Notes: generated by a model from the sequence alone, not told the origin. 64,000 nt of DNA from Eubacteriales bacterium (GCA_030536575.1 JAUNPS010000018.1:1-64000); one strand, 5' to 3'. Numbered from the stretch's first letter, positions 7,752 to 17,330 are shown. Made by a program: numbers and translations.

Positions 7752-9821
7752 ATGGATGCCTACACAAATTTTATTCTGAAGCACCGGAAGCTGATCATTG
7801 GCGTATTCGCCGCGGCCATGATTGTCTGCGCCATCCTTTCTACCTTCGTGGGAGTCAATTACAATATCGTGGATTACCTCCCGGATGACGCGGCCTCGAC
7901 GAAAAGCCTGGATGTGATGGAAGAAGAATATGATCAGGCGATTCCAAATGCAAGAGTCCTGATTTATGACGTGTCCATTGCGGAAGCCCTTTCTTATAAA
8001 GAACAGATGGAAGCCGTGGACGGCGTTGATGAGGTAAACTGGCTGGATGATGCGGAAAATATTTACGAACCGTTGGAATCCATGGATCAGGATACGGTGG
8101 ACGAATGGTACAAAGACGGCGATGCGCTGTACTCTCTGACAATCGACGAGGATAAGGAAGAGCAGGCGATTGCCGATCTGCGGGAAATTATCGGGGATGA
8201 AAACTGCATGTCCGGTTCTGCGGTGACGAATGCGCTGTCTCCGGTTACGACCGCCCAGGAAGTCCAGCAAATTATGTCGTTTGTAATTCCGATTGTGCTG
8301 ATAGTCCTGCTTTTGACCACCGATTCCTGGTTTGAGCCGATTTTGTTTCTGCTGACGATCGGCGTGGCAATTGTATTGAATTCCGGAACAAACCTGATTA
8401 TGGGAACGATTTCTTTTGTTACCAATGCGGCAGGAAGCGTTTTGCAGCTGGCTGTTTCCATGGACTATTCTATCTTTTTGCTGCATCGGTTTTCCGCGAA
8501 CCGCCAGGAAGGAATGGACGTGGAAGATGCAATGGTTGCGGCGGTCCGCCAGTCCGTCGGTTCCGTGCTCTCCAGCGGCCTGACAACCGTTACCGGATTC
8601 GCGTCGCTGATCCTGATGCGCTTTAAGCTGGGGCCGGATTTGGGATGGGCGATGGCGAAGGCAATCGTATGCAGCCTGATCTGCGTGCTGTGCCTGCTGC
8701 CTGCTCTGGCGATCAGCACCTACAAACTGATCGACAAAACCAGCCATCGTTCTCTCGTACCGAAATTCGATAAATTTGCAAAAGCTGTTATGAAAATGCG
8801 GATACCGGCCATGGCAATTTTCCTGATACTGGTAATTCCGTGCTATCTGGCACAGGGGAAGAACGACTTTTTCTACGGAGCCAGCAACATGTACAGCACA
8901 AACGCCACCCAACTGGGGCGCGACCTGAACGCCATTGATGAAGAATACGGCGCTTCGAATCCGGTAGTTGTTATGGTTCCGAAAGGCGACCTTGAAAAAG
9001 AGAGCGCCCTGAATGAAGAGCTGAAATCTCTGGATTATGTAACTTCGGTTATCTCCTATGTCAATACGGTAGGCGCTTCGATTCCGGAGGATTATATTCC
9101 GGAGGAGTCGCTGTCGCAGCTTTACTCCGAGCATTACAGCCGGTTTGTGGTATCGCTGGACACCGAGGAAAAAGAGGCGGGCTGGTATGAAAAAATTGAC
9201 GAAGTGCGCGACATTGCAAGGAAATACTATGGAGATGAAGTCGAGTATGCGGGCGACCTGGTGAGTACCGAGGATTTGAAGAGTACGATCATTACCGACA
9301 ATGAACGGGTCAATCTGCTGGCGATCGGATTTGTTTTTCTGATTTTAGTCCTGAATTTCAAATCCATTACGATACCGATTATCCTGACGCTGGTGATCGA
9401 AGCGTCGATCTGGATCAATCTGTCGGTGCCCTATTTGCAGTCTTCTACGGTATTCTACATCGCTTACCTGATCATCAATACCGTCCAGCTTGGCGCGACC
9501 ATTGATTACGCGATTTTATTTACGGACCGTTATATGGAGTTCCGGAAAGAGATGCCGAAAAAAGAGGCGGCGTATGAGACGGTTCGGAACTGTACGATTT
9601 CTATTTTTACCTCTGCAATCATTCTGACGTTAGCCGGAACGGTGCTCGGTATCATTTCCTCGAACGGCATTCTGAGCCAGCTCGGAATTCTGATCGGACG
9701 GGGAGCAACGATTTCGTTTATAATGGTTATTTTCGTTCTGCCGGCACTGTTGATTTTGTTTGACGGCATCATTGAAAAAACAACCTTGCATACAAATTTT
9801 TACAGGAGGGATTCCAAATGA
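7752..9821 (+). CDS. MMPL/RND family transporter
   Basis: A 689-aa membrane protein built of two similar halves. Each has one N-terminal transmembrane helix, a large extracytoplasmic loop and a block of five helices. The first block is around residues 175-330 (IMSFVIPIVLIVLLL... through LPALAIS) and the second around 520-680. It belongs to the MMPL branch of the RND superfamily, which exports lipids or hydrophobic compounds or acts with partner surface proteins. Its stop overlaps the next ATG, so it is coupled to the 1141-aa heptad-repeat protein, a pairing known from other Firmicutes. The substrate is unknown. Confidence 0.85.
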   Translation: MDAYTNFILKHRKLIIGVFAAAMIVCAILSTFVGVNYNIVDYLPDDAASTKSLDVMEEEYDQAIPNARVLIYDVSIAEALSYKEQMEAVDGVDEVNWLDDAENIYEPLESMDQDTVDEWYKDGDALYSLTIDEDKEEQAIADLREIIGDENCMSGSAVTNALSPVTTAQEVQQIMSFVIPIVLIVLLLTTDSWFEPILFLLTIGVAIVLNSGTNLIMGTISFVTNAAGSVLQLAVSMDYSIFLLHRFSANRQEGMDVEDAMVAAVRQSVGSVLSSGLTTVTGFASLILMRFKLGPDLGWAMAKAIVCSLICVLCLLPALAISTYKLIDKTSHRSLVPKFDKFAKAVMKMRIPAMAIFLILVIPCYLAQGKNDFFYGASNMYSTNATQLGRDLNAIDEEYGASNPVVVMVPKGDLEKESALNEELKSLDYVTSVISYVNTVGASIPEDYIPEESLSQLYSEHYSRFVVSLDTEEKEAGWYEKIDEVRDIARKYYGDEVEYAGDLVSTEDLKSTIITDNERVNLLAIGFVFLILVLNFKSITIPIILTLVIEASIWINLSVPYLQSSTVFYIAYLIINTVQLGATIDYAILFTDRYMEFRKEMPKKEAAYETVRNCTISIFTSAIILTLAGTVLGIISSNGILSQLGILIGRGATISFIMVIFVLPALLILFDGIIEKTTLHTNFYRRDSK

Positions 9822-12800
9822 ACAAACGGAACTATTGGATTCGGACAACGGCGATCGTGCTGGCTTCTACGGTTCTGACCGGCAATACGCTGTCGGCTTA
9901 TGCGGTGGCCGCCAATACGGAAAAAGACGAAAATGTTTACATTAATCTGAATCAGGACGGAAGCGTTGCGGGAATCTATGTGGTAAACGCCTTTGACCTG
10001 AAAGAAGACACGAAAATTGTCGATTACGGAACCTACGACCTGGTAAAAAATCTGACAACGGATGAGGAAATCCAGGTGCAGGGGACGGAGCTGACCGTGA
10101 ATGCCCCGAAGGGAAAATTCTATTATCAGGGCAATCTGGCCACAAAGGATATGCCCTGGCTGATTTCTATCCGGTATTTCCTGGACGGAGAGGAGATCGA
10201 AGCGGAAGAACTGGCCGGGAAGAGCGGTGAGCTGAAAATCCTTATCAGTTTAAAGGAAAATCCGGCGGTGGAAGCCGAATTCTTTGAAAATTATCTGGTA
10301 CAGGCGACGGTGGTGCTGGATACGGAGATCTGTACGGATATCCAGGCTGAAAAAGCGACGATAGGAAATGTAGGAAAGAACCGTCAGCTTCTCTACAACA
10401 TTATGGCCGGGCAGGAAAAAGAAATTGAGATCACGGCAAATGTCACGAATTTTGAAATGGATCCGATTACGTTTCAGGCGGTTCCCATGTCGTTTGATAT
10501 CGACAGCGACAGTATTGAGAAAGATGGAATTTATGAAAAGACGGACGAAATCAAGGATGCGGCCGATGAATTTGACGAAGGGGCCGATGACCTGGTGGAC
10601 GGCGTGGACGAACTGAAAGACGGCACTTCCGAGCTTCTGGACGGGGCGGAAGAGCTTTTGGACGGCGCTTCGGATCTGAAGGACGGGACATCGGAACTGA
10701 AAGATGGGGCAATGGAGCTGCAGGACGGAGCTTCCGAGTTAAAGGATGGTACTTCGGAATTAAAGGATGGTACAGTTACCTTGCAGGATGGCGCTTCGGA
10801 ACTGAAAAGCGGGACTTCGGAGCTGGCTTCCGGCGCGAATACGCTGCTTTCTGGTGCAATGGAACTGCAAAGCGGGGCATCGGAGCTGAACAGCGGTACG
10901 GCCACATTGCTGTCCGGAATTTCGGACTTTGAAGAAGGAACAGACAGCCTGGCGGACGGTGCGAAAGAGCTTGCGGACGGTACGGAAACCCTGAAAAACA
11001 ACAGCCGGACGCTGTATAGTGGGGCGAAGGAACTGGCGGAAGGCGCCAAGAGCGCTTCGGAAGGAGCGACGGCCCTGGACAGCGGGATTAAAACGGTGAA
11101 CAGCGGGGCGGGCAACCTGGCGGAAGGCGCGAAAAGTGCGGCAAGCGGGGCTAAGAGCCTGGACGAGGGAATTCAGAGCGTAGACAGCGGAGCCAAGAGC
11201 CTGGATGAGGGGATTCGGACGGCAGACAGCGGAGCAAAAGAACTGTCAGAAGGCGCGGAAGCTGCGGCGAGCGGGGCAGAAGCGCTCAATACGGGTGTGC
11301 AGACGGTAAACAGCGGCGCGCAGACACTGGCCGAAGGGGCGAAACAGGCTGTGACGGGCAGCGAGCAGGTCAGCGCCGGGGCGGCGACACTGGACGTGAG
11401 CCTGGGTTCGATGGAAACCGGCGCGAAACAGCTTCAGGAAGGACTGGACGCCCTGACAGAGCAGTCTGGTTCTATGACGGAAGGGTCGAAGACGGTGTTG
11501 GAAGCATTGCAGCTGATTCAGAAAAATCTGGCCAGCATCCAGGTGGGAACCGAGCAGATGCAGCAGCTTTTAGAGAGTTCGACGGCGATTCTGGGAGGAA
11601 TGGAGAGCATTGCGTCCGGTACAGCGGCGGTTTCGGAAGGTCTGGCCAGCATTCAGGGAAGCTATGGAGAATTGAACGCGCTGGAAGAACAAAATACGAA
11701 TGCGGCTGCGTACCTGAACGGGCTTGCAGATCAGGCGGCTTCTCTTTATTCCTCGATTTCGGGGGTGGAAACGATTCTGCAAAGTATGGGGATCGATGTG
11801 GATGTGAACGGCGTGATTGCCAATGTCCGAAACATTGCAGCGCTTCTGAACGCGAATAATGCGGCCATTGAGGGGCTGAAATCCGGTGTCGATCAGGCCG
11901 CGGCAGGGGCTTCCCAGACAGCAGCCGGCGCGCAGGAGCTGGTGGAAAAATATAAAGAATTCTATGAAGCGGTGGAAGGGATTCCGGTCATCCTGGAAAA
12001 TATGGTAGAAAGCCAGATGAAGGAATTAAAGGACGGCATCGACCTGCTGACTGCGGAATACGAAAAACTGGATACAGGCATTGGCGAATATACGCAGGCG
12101 GTCAGTGCGATCCAGCAAGGTTATACGACCTTAAACAGTGCGCTTGGCCAGGTGAGCGAAGGGGCTTCGACGTTGGCGGAGGGTGCGAGCGCCCTTTATG
12201 AAGGCAATAAAACGCTTGCCGCGGGAAGCAATACGCTGGCGACAGGAACAGCGGCGCTTGCGGAAGGCAGCAGTACGTTGGCAAGCGGGACAGCAGCGCT
12301 TGCGGAAGGCAGCAGTACGTTGGCGGAAGGAACGGCGGCTCTTGCAGAGGGAAGCAGTACCCTTGCAGACGGAACCGGAGTCCTTGCGGAAGGCAGCAGC
12401 GCACTGGTAAGCGGAACTCAGGAACTGGCCGAGGGCAGCAGCACCTTAAAAGCCGGGACGAAGGAACTTGCGGAAGGAAGCAAGGCTTTGAAGGCAGGAA
12501 CGAAAGAACTGGCCACGGGAAGCAAGGAGCTGTCTTCGGGAGCCAGACAGTTTGTAATCGGAAGCCGGAATTTATACCGGGGAGCCAACAGCCTGTATGA
12601 CGGCATCATTACCTATCGGTCAGGCGTAGAAATTCTGGCCTCCGGAAGTAAGGAGCTGGCCAGCGGCATTGGCAGCCTATATGACGGTACGGTAACGCTG
12701 ACTTCCGGAACCCAGGAACTGGCCGATGGCGCTGCGGAACTGGACAGCGGAGCCGGGGAATTGGTTTCCGGAACGGGTGAACTGGTAAGCGGGGCCACCG

Positions 12801-13243
12801 AGTTAGATGACGGCGCGTCAGACCTCTATTCCGGAACCCAGGAACTGGCCGATGGTGCGGTGGAACTGGATGACGGCGCTGACGAGCTGTATTCCGGAGT
12901 CCAGGATCTGGTTGATGGAGCTACGGAATTGGATGACGGCGTGCAGGAGCTGGTTGACGGCGTTTCCGACCTGAAGGATGGCACGACGGAGTTTAAGGAG
13001 AAGACAGAGGATATCGACAAACAGATCGATGAGGAGATTGACAAAGTGCTCGAAGACATTGCGGGCAGCGATTTCGAACAGATGTCCTTCGTGTCGGAGG
13101 AGAACACGAACGTTGCGCTGGTGCAGTTCGCGATGAAGACCGACGGCATTTCTATTCCGGATACGGACGAAGCAGAAGAGGAAGAGACGGAAACCGAAAC
13201 CGAAGATCTCTGGACGCGGGTAAAGCATCTTTTCGAAAAATAG
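9818..13243 (+). CDS. secreted heptad-repeat (YhgE/Pip-like) partner of MMPL transporter
   Basis: A 1141-aa protein with a signal peptide (about 1-30, ending at AYAVAA), a unique domain to about residue 225, then long runs of XXXLXXG heptads (ASELKDG, TELASG and similar) typical of YhgE/Pip-like proteins. Two repeat blocks, about residues 245-525 and 780-1065, flank a central region with longer helices. No C-terminal membrane block is visible, unlike classical YhgE, so it may be wholly extracytoplasmic and depend on the MMPL protein for anchoring. The C-terminus is acidic (EEEETETETED). The repeats should form an extended coiled or stacked rod. Function is inferred only from operon position: accessory to export or to surface attachment. 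Confidence 0.75.
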   Translation: MNKRNYWIRTTAIVLASTVLTGNTLSAYAVAANTEKDENVYINLNQDGSVAGIYVVNAFDLKEDTKIVDYGTYDLVKNLTTDEEIQVQGTELTVNAPKGKFYYQGNLATKDMPWLISIRYFLDGEEIEAEELAGKSGELKILISLKENPAVEAEFFENYLVQATVVLDTEICTDIQAEKATIGNVGKNRQLLYNIMAGQEKEIEITANVTNFEMDPITFQAVPMSFDIDSDSIEKDGIYEKTDEIKDAADEFDEGADDLVDGVDELKDGTSELLDGAEELLDGASDLKDGTSELKDGAMELQDGASELKDGTSELKDGTVTLQDGASELKSGTSELASGANTLLSGAMELQSGASELNSGTATLLSGISDFEEGTDSLADGAKELADGTETLKNNSRTLYSGAKELAEGAKSASEGATALDSGIKTVNSGAGNLAEGAKSAASGAKSLDEGIQSVDSGAKSLDEGIRTADSGAKELSEGAEAAASGAEALNTGVQTVNSGAQTLAEGAKQAVTGSEQVSAGAATLDVSLGSMETGAKQLQEGLDALTEQSGSMTEGSKTVLEALQLIQKNLASIQVGTEQMQQLLESSTAILGGMESIASGTAAVSEGLASIQGSYGELNALEEQNTNAAAYLNGLADQAASLYSSISGVETILQSMGIDVDVNGVIANVRNIAALLNANNAAIEGLKSGVDQAAAGASQTAAGAQELVEKYKEFYEAVEGIPVILENMVESQMKELKDGIDLLTAEYEKLDTGIGEYTQAVSAIQQGYTTLNSALGQVSEGASTLAEGASALYEGNKTLAAGSNTLATGTAALAEGSSTLASGTAALAEGSSTLAEGTAALAEGSSTLADGTGVLAEGSSALVSGTQELAEGSSTLKAGTKELAEGSKALKAGTKELATGSKELSSGARQFVIGSRNLYRGANSLYDGIITYRSGVEILASGSKELASGIGSLYDGTVTLTSGTQELADGAAELDSGAGELVSGTGELVSGATELDDGASDLYSGTQELADGAVELDDGADELYSGVQDLVDGATELDDGVQELVDGVSDLKDGTTEFKEKTEDIDKQIDEEIDKVLEDIAGSDFEQMSFVSEENTNVALVQFAMKTDGISIPDTDEAEEEETETETEDLWTRVKHLFEK
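10560..12990 (+). repeat. intragenic degenerate 21/42-bp repeats
   Basis: Within the repeat protein the DNA repeats in 21-nt steps, one heptad per step, often as pairs (GACGGCGCTTCGGA, GAAGGCAGCAGTACG). The longest near-identical run is at about 12190-12400, where GCGGAAGGCAGCAGTACG recurs several times. These are prone to slippage and length variation. Confidence 0.75.
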
Positions 13244-13311
13244 GAAAAGAAGGTGTTCCTTTTTTGGCGGATATGGTACAATAATCTGTAGCGAAAAAGG
13301 AGGATTTTGGT

Positions 13312-14634
13312 ATGATGTTTTCAAACAAACAGCTAAAGCAGCTGATTGTCCCATTGCTTGTGGAACAGCTGCTGGCTGTGACGGTGGGACTCGCGGATTC
13401 CGTGATGATCGCAGGCGTTGGCGAGGCGGCGGTGTCCGGCGTGTCCCTGGTTGATACGGTGATGGTACTGCTGATCAATATTTTTTCGGCGCTTGCTACC
13501 GGAGGAGCCGTTGTGGCCGGTCATTATCTGGGCCAGAAGCGGGAAGAGGCGGCGGGCAAAGCGGCGGATCAGCTGGTGTTTTTCACCGTATGCCTGTCTC
13601 TGGTGATCACGGTGCTGGTCTATGGCGGGCAGAACCTGATTCTGGACGGGATTTTCGGGAAAATTGAACCGGATGTGATGGCAAATGCCAGGACGTATCT
13701 TCTGATCGTGACGGCGTCCATTCCGTTCATTGCCCTGTACAATGCCGGGGCGGCCCTGTTCCGCGCCATGGGGAATTCGAAAGTGTCGATGAAGACCTCC
13801 ATTTTGATGAATGGGATCAATATTTGCGGAAACGCGCTTTTGATTTTCGGCCTGCATCTGGGCGTGGCCGGGGCGGCGATTCCGACGCTGGTATCCAGGA
13901 TGGCTGCGGCGGTTATGATTCTTTTCCTGCTTCGTAAGCCGGATCAGCAGATTCATTTGTCAAAGCATTTTGTATGGAAATTCGAAAAGCATACCGTGAA
14001 GAAGATTCTTCATATCGGCGTGCCGAACGGGTTGGAGAACAGTATGTTCCAGTTGGGGAAGATCCTGGTGCTGAGTCTGGTTTCCGGGTTTGGAACGGCG
14101 TCCATTGCGGCGAATGCGGTTTCGAATACGATTGCAATGTTCCAGATACTGCCGGGTATGGCCTTGGGAATGGCGATGCTGTCGGTGGCGGCCCAGTGTG
14201 TGGGTGCGAGCGCCTACGATCAGGCGAAGTATTATACGAAAAAGCTGTTGGGCCTTACGTATCTGTGCATGCTTTTTATGAATGTTCTTGTGGTTCTGCT
14301 GCTGCCGCTGATCATCCGGGCGTATAACCTTTCGGATGTGACGGCGGAGATCACGAAGCAGATCATCTGGTATCATGCGGCGTGCTGTGTGACGATCTGG
14401 CCGTGTTCGTTTTTCCTGCCCAATACGCTGCGGGCGGCGAATGATGTGAAGTTTACGATGTGCATTTCGATTGCGTCGATGTGGATTTTCCGGATTGGGT
14501 TCAGTTATCTGCTGGGACAGTATCTGGGATTAGGCGTGTTTGGCGTGTGGGTGGCGATGACGATTGACTGGCTGTTCCGGGCGATCTGCTTTGTGACGCG
14601 GTATCTGCGCGGGAAGTGGCAGTACATAAAGTAA
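13312..14634 (+). CDS. MATE family efflux transporter
   Basis: A 440-aa polytopic protein with about 12 hydrophobic segments and the MATE fold signature (VGLADSVMIAGVGEAAVSGVSL near the N-terminus, and an internal repeat in the second half, FGTASIAANAVSNTI). It should export cationic drugs or metabolites by H+ or Na+ antiport. AAAGGAGG precedes the ATG. It is 68 bp after the repeat protein and may share its transcript, though a TACAAT box at about 13276 hints at its own promoter. Confidence 0.85.
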   Translation: MMFSNKQLKQLIVPLLVEQLLAVTVGLADSVMIAGVGEAAVSGVSLVDTVMVLLINIFSALATGGAVVAGHYLGQKREEAAGKAADQLVFFTVCLSLVITVLVYGGQNLILDGIFGKIEPDVMANARTYLLIVTASIPFIALYNAGAALFRAMGNSKVSMKTSILMNGINICGNALLIFGLHLGVAGAAIPTLVSRMAAAVMILFLLRKPDQQIHLSKHFVWKFEKHTVKKILHIGVPNGLENSMFQLGKILVLSLVSGFGTASIAANAVSNTIAMFQILPGMALGMAMLSVAAQCVGASAYDQAKYYTKKLLGLTYLCMLFMNVLVVLLLPLIIRAYNLSDVTAEITKQIIWYHAACCVTIWPCSFFLPNTLRAANDVKFTMCISIASMWIFRIGFSYLLGQYLGLGVFGVWVAMTIDWLFRAICFVTRYLRGKWQYIK

Positions 14635-14674
14635 CCGCTGGAATGTACAGAATAAAATACGAAAGAAACAAGGA

Positions 14675-14703
14675 TTGCGGTTTCCGGGCGAGCCTGCTAT
14701 AAT
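14675..14703 (+). promoter_or_regulatory. promoter of the panC operon
   Basis: TTGCGG (14675-14680), a 17-bp spacer and TATAAT (14698-14703) form a good vegetative promoter. It would give a leader of roughly 210 nt before panC. Confidence 0.65.
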
Positions 14704-14707
14704 GACA

Positions 14708-14880
14708 GCGGTGGTATTCGTCAGGAAGCCGCACATTTTTCGTTTTACAATCCTTCCGCGGGAGCACTCTGCGGAGAAAGAAGCCGCCGGTATCGAAAGA
14801 ACCGGACAGCGAACGCATTCGAAAAAACGTGCAGGACATCAGATACCCCGCAAAGCTGCGGGGATTTGTTTTTTTGACTC
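14708..14880 (+). promoter_or_regulatory. structured panC leader ending in an intrinsic terminator
   Basis: The leader between the promoter and panC can form several short stems: GCGG/CCGC near its start, CCGC/GCGG around 14756-14775, CCGGT/ACCGG around 14788-14806. It ends in CCCCGCA/TGCGGGG (14846-14863) with a T-tract (14865-14875). A terminator placed inside a leader just before a biosynthetic gene is the layout of an attenuator or riboswitch. The known pan RNA motif precedes pan genes in Firmicutes, but I cannot confirm a match by eye. Confidence 0.5.
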
Positions 14881-14919
14881 CTATCAGTGCCGCCCAAGAA
14901 AAAAGAAGGAGATCAAACC

Positions 14920-15771
14920 ATGCAAACAACAACAACGATTGAAGAAACCAGAAAGCTTGTAAAAGACTGGAAACGCCAGGGGCTGACCATAGGCCTCGTC
15001 CCCACCATGGGCTATCTGCATGAAGGCCATGCCAGCCTCATTGCAAGGGCAAGGAAAGAAAACGACCGGGTCGTGGTATCCGTTTTCGTCAACCCTACCC
15101 AGTTTGGCCCGAACGAAGACCTGGAAGCCTACCCCAGAGACTTCGCCCATGACTGCCGTCTCTGTGAAGAACAGGGCGCAGATCTTGTTTTCCACCCGGA
15201 ACCGGAAGAAATGTACCAGGATGCCTGCACTTATGTGAATATCCGTACCCTTTCCGATACTCTTTGTGGAAAATCCCGGCCGGTCCATTTTTCCGGCGTG
15301 TGTACCGTTGTCAGCAAGCTTTTTCATATTGCAGCGCCGGATCGGGCCTACTTTGGAGAGAAAGACGCCCAGCAGCTTGCCATTATCAAAAAAATGGTAA
15401 AAGATCTGGACTTTGACCTGGAAGTCGTTGGCTGCCCGATTATCCGGGAGGCGGATGGATTGGCCAAATCCTCCAGAAATACCTACTTAAACGCCCAGGA
15501 GCGCCAGGCCGCCCTCTGCCTTTCAAGAGCCTTACAGAAAGGAAAAGCCCTGGCAAAGCCGGGACTTGATACGAAAACATTAAAGAACGTGATCCGGGAA
15601 GAGATTGAAAAAGAGCCGCTGGCGAGGATCGACTATGTAGAAACCGTTGATGCGCTGACCATGCAGCCGGTAGAGGCTATAGACCGCCCGGTTCTGACTG
15701 CCATAGCCGTTTATATCGGGAAAACGCGGCTGATCGACAACTTTTCCTATGATCCGGAGGTGCAGGCATGA
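14920..15771 (+). CDS. panC: pantoate--beta-alanine ligase
   Basis: A 283-aa pantothenate synthetase, of usual length. It joins pantoate and beta-alanine with ATP to make pantothenate, the vitamin B5 precursor of coenzyme A. Visible are the nucleotidyl-transferase HIGH-like motif (PTMGYLHEGHASL), FVNPTQFGPNEDLEAYPR for pantoate binding, the FSGVCTVV loop, YFGEKDAQQ and the KMSKS-like SSRNTYL. ATG 14920 with AGAAGGAG upstream is chosen over an in-frame GTG at 14887. panB and panD are not adjacent here. The next gene, a BASS transporter, overlaps by four bases. Confidence 0.95.
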   Translation: MQTTTTIEETRKLVKDWKRQGLTIGLVPTMGYLHEGHASLIARARKENDRVVVSVFVNPTQFGPNEDLEAYPRDFAHDCRLCEEQGADLVFHPEPEEMYQDACTYVNIRTLSDTLCGKSRPVHFSGVCTVVSKLFHIAAPDRAYFGEKDAQQLAIIKKMVKDLDFDLEVVGCPIIREADGLAKSSRNTYLNAQERQAALCLSRALQKGKALAKPGLDTKTLKNVIREEIEKEPLARIDYVETVDALTMQPVEAIDRPVLTAIAVYIGKTRLIDNFSYDPEVQA

Positions 15772-16706
15772 ACGCGTTGAAACGGTTAGCGGACCTGCTG
15801 TCGCGATACATCGGAGTCGTGATCATCGTGTTTGGAATTGTGGCATTTTTTGTGCCGAGCGGATTTGCCTGGGCGGTGGATCAAACTTCCCTGCTCCTTG
15901 GAATTGCCATGTTTGGAATGGGTCTGACCATCCGGGCAGAAGATTTCAAGGTTCTGCTGAAACGGCCGAAAGACCTTTTCATTGGCTGCGCGGCGCAGTA
16001 TACGATTATGCCTCTGGCCGCCTATGCATTGGCGAAAATTTTCCAGTTGAGCCCGGATCTGGCAATTGGGGTGATTCTGGTGGGATGCTGTCCGGGAGGG
16101 ACGGCGAGCAATGTGATTACGTACATTGCCGGGGGCGATGTGCCGCTGTCCGTCGGAATGACGATCGTGTCTACGCTTCTGGCGCCCATTTTGACGCCGG
16201 CGCTGGTGTATGTGTTAGGCGGAGCGTGGGTGGAGGTTTCTTTTGCGGCGATGATGATGTCTGTCGTGAAGGTTGTGCTGGTTCCGGTGGTGTTAGGAAT
16301 TGTCATTCATGAAATCTTCGGGAAGTATGTGGAGAAGGCGCGTGATTTTCTTCCGCTGGTGTCAGTAACGGCGATTGTGCTGCTGATTTCCGGGATTATT
16401 GCGACGAACCGGGAGAAGATTCTGGCGTGCGGCCTGCTGGTGGCGGTTGTGGTGATTCTGCATAATCTGCTGGGGCTGGCGCTGGGGTATTCGCTGGCGA
16501 AGCTGTTTCATATGGAACCGGAGAAGGCGACGGCGGTGGCGGTTGAGGTTGGGATGCAGAACAGCGGGCTGGCGATTTCGCTGGCGACGGCGAATTTTGC
16601 GGCGAATCCGCTGGCGACGCTGCCGGGGGCGATTTTTAGTGTTTGGCATAATATTTCGGGGTCGATTTTTGCGGGGATGAGGAAGAGGATGATGAAGGGG
16701 AAGTGA
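15768..16706 (+). CDS. bile acid:sodium symporter (BASS) family transporter, possibly pantoate/ketopantoate
   Basis: A 312-aa integral membrane protein with about 10 helices and BASS signatures (GMGLTIRAEDF, GCCPGGTASNVITYIAGGDVPLS, VGMQNSGLAISLA). The ATGA overlap with panC indicates translational coupling. A BASS protein (PanS) in enterobacteria takes up ketopantoate, so here a role in uptake of a pantothenate precursor is more likely than bile acid transport (inference from context). The codons near the 3' end are strongly GC-rich (GCGGCG, CTGGCG). Confidence 0.8.
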   Translation: MNALKRLADLLSRYIGVVIIVFGIVAFFVPSGFAWAVDQTSLLLGIAMFGMGLTIRAEDFKVLLKRPKDLFIGCAAQYTIMPLAAYALAKIFQLSPDLAIGVILVGCCPGGTASNVITYIAGGDVPLSVGMTIVSTLLAPILTPALVYVLGGAWVEVSFAAMMMSVVKVVLVPVVLGIVIHEIFGKYVEKARDFLPLVSVTAIVLLISGIIATNREKILACGLLVAVVVILHNLLGLALGYSLAKLFHMEPEKATAVAVEVGMQNSGLAISLATANFAANPLATLPGAIFSVWHNISGSIFAGMRKRMMKGK

Positions 16707-16720
16707 GAGAGTGAGGGGAG

Positions 16721-16749
16721 TCCGGGGCCTGAGAGACCCCGGATTTTCT
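16721..16749 (+). terminator. terminator of the panC operon
   Basis: TCCGGGG (16721-16727) pairs with CCCCGGA (16737-16743) around a nine-base loop, followed by TTTT. It lies 15 bp after the transporter stop and just before the convergent GNAT gene. Confidence 0.75.
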
Positions 16750-16754
16750 GTATC

Positions 16755-17330
16755 TTATTTCAAAAAAAACTCCGGCAAATAGCGGTACTGGTAGATTACT
16801 TCATCATCCGCCTGTTCCTTTGCCCATTCTATCATTTCTTTATATTTTTCTTCGCCAAATACATTCCGAATATGTTTAAGAAATAAATCCTCAGTCGTAT
16901 CATCGAGCACGCCGCCCAGCTTTTCGATTACATGTTTACTGTGCAGATTTTGGGAGGAAACGCGAAGAAAATAATAAGGAACCGGATGTTCTTCATAAGC
17001 TTTTCTGGCAAGCATTTTGATTGCTTTTGGAGCGATTCCCTGATTGCGATAACGTCCTACAATGTCAATTCCGATTTCGGGATGTTCCGTCCAGGAATAT
17101 TTTATCACGATATTCCCGCAATAATTTTCATTTTTATCAAAAATCGAAAACTCCCTGGTGTTTCCTTCCATTGCACCTTTCCACATGATGTCACAGTACA
17201 TTTGATTATCATAAAACTTAGGCATGAAAGTTGTTTCTTTAAGCAGCTTTATATAGTTCTCTTTATCTTCCTCTGAAACTTTGCATAATTTATAAGATTC
17301 ATCCGAAGCATAAATTTCTCTGTTTCCCAT
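16755..17330 (-). CDS. GNAT family N-acetyltransferase
   Basis: A 191-aa protein of the GNAT fold, closest in style to RimJ/RimL-type enzymes: a beta strand IGIDIVGRYRNQGIAPKAIKML carries the acetyl-CoA loop (R-x-Q-G-I-A), followed by YYFLRVSSQNLHSKHVIEKLGG, the usual Asn-Ser-Ile-like helix. It would transfer an acetyl group to an unknown amine, peptide or drug. It lies 20 bp after the other GNAT gene and is probably co-transcribed with it. Confidence 0.75.
   Translation of the reverse strand: MGNREIYASDESYKLCKVSEEDKENYIKLLKETTFMPKFYDNQMYCDIMWKGAMEGNTREFSIFDKNENYCGNIVIKYSWTEHPEIGIDIVGRYRNQGIAPKAIKMLARKAYEEHPVPYYFLRVSSQNLHSKHVIEKLGGVLDDTTEDLFLKHIRNVFGEEKYKEMIEWAKEQADDEVIYQYRYLPEFFLK

Noticed and set aside
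7674-9134. Long minus-strand frame of 486 codons opposite the MMPL gene
   Set aside because: It is antisense to a well-supported gene, His/Arg/Gln-rich and has no recognisable domain.
10560-12990. Dense short DNA repeats that might suggest a CRISPR array
   Set aside because: The period is 21 nt, in frame with a heptad protein repeat and without unique spacers; it is coding.
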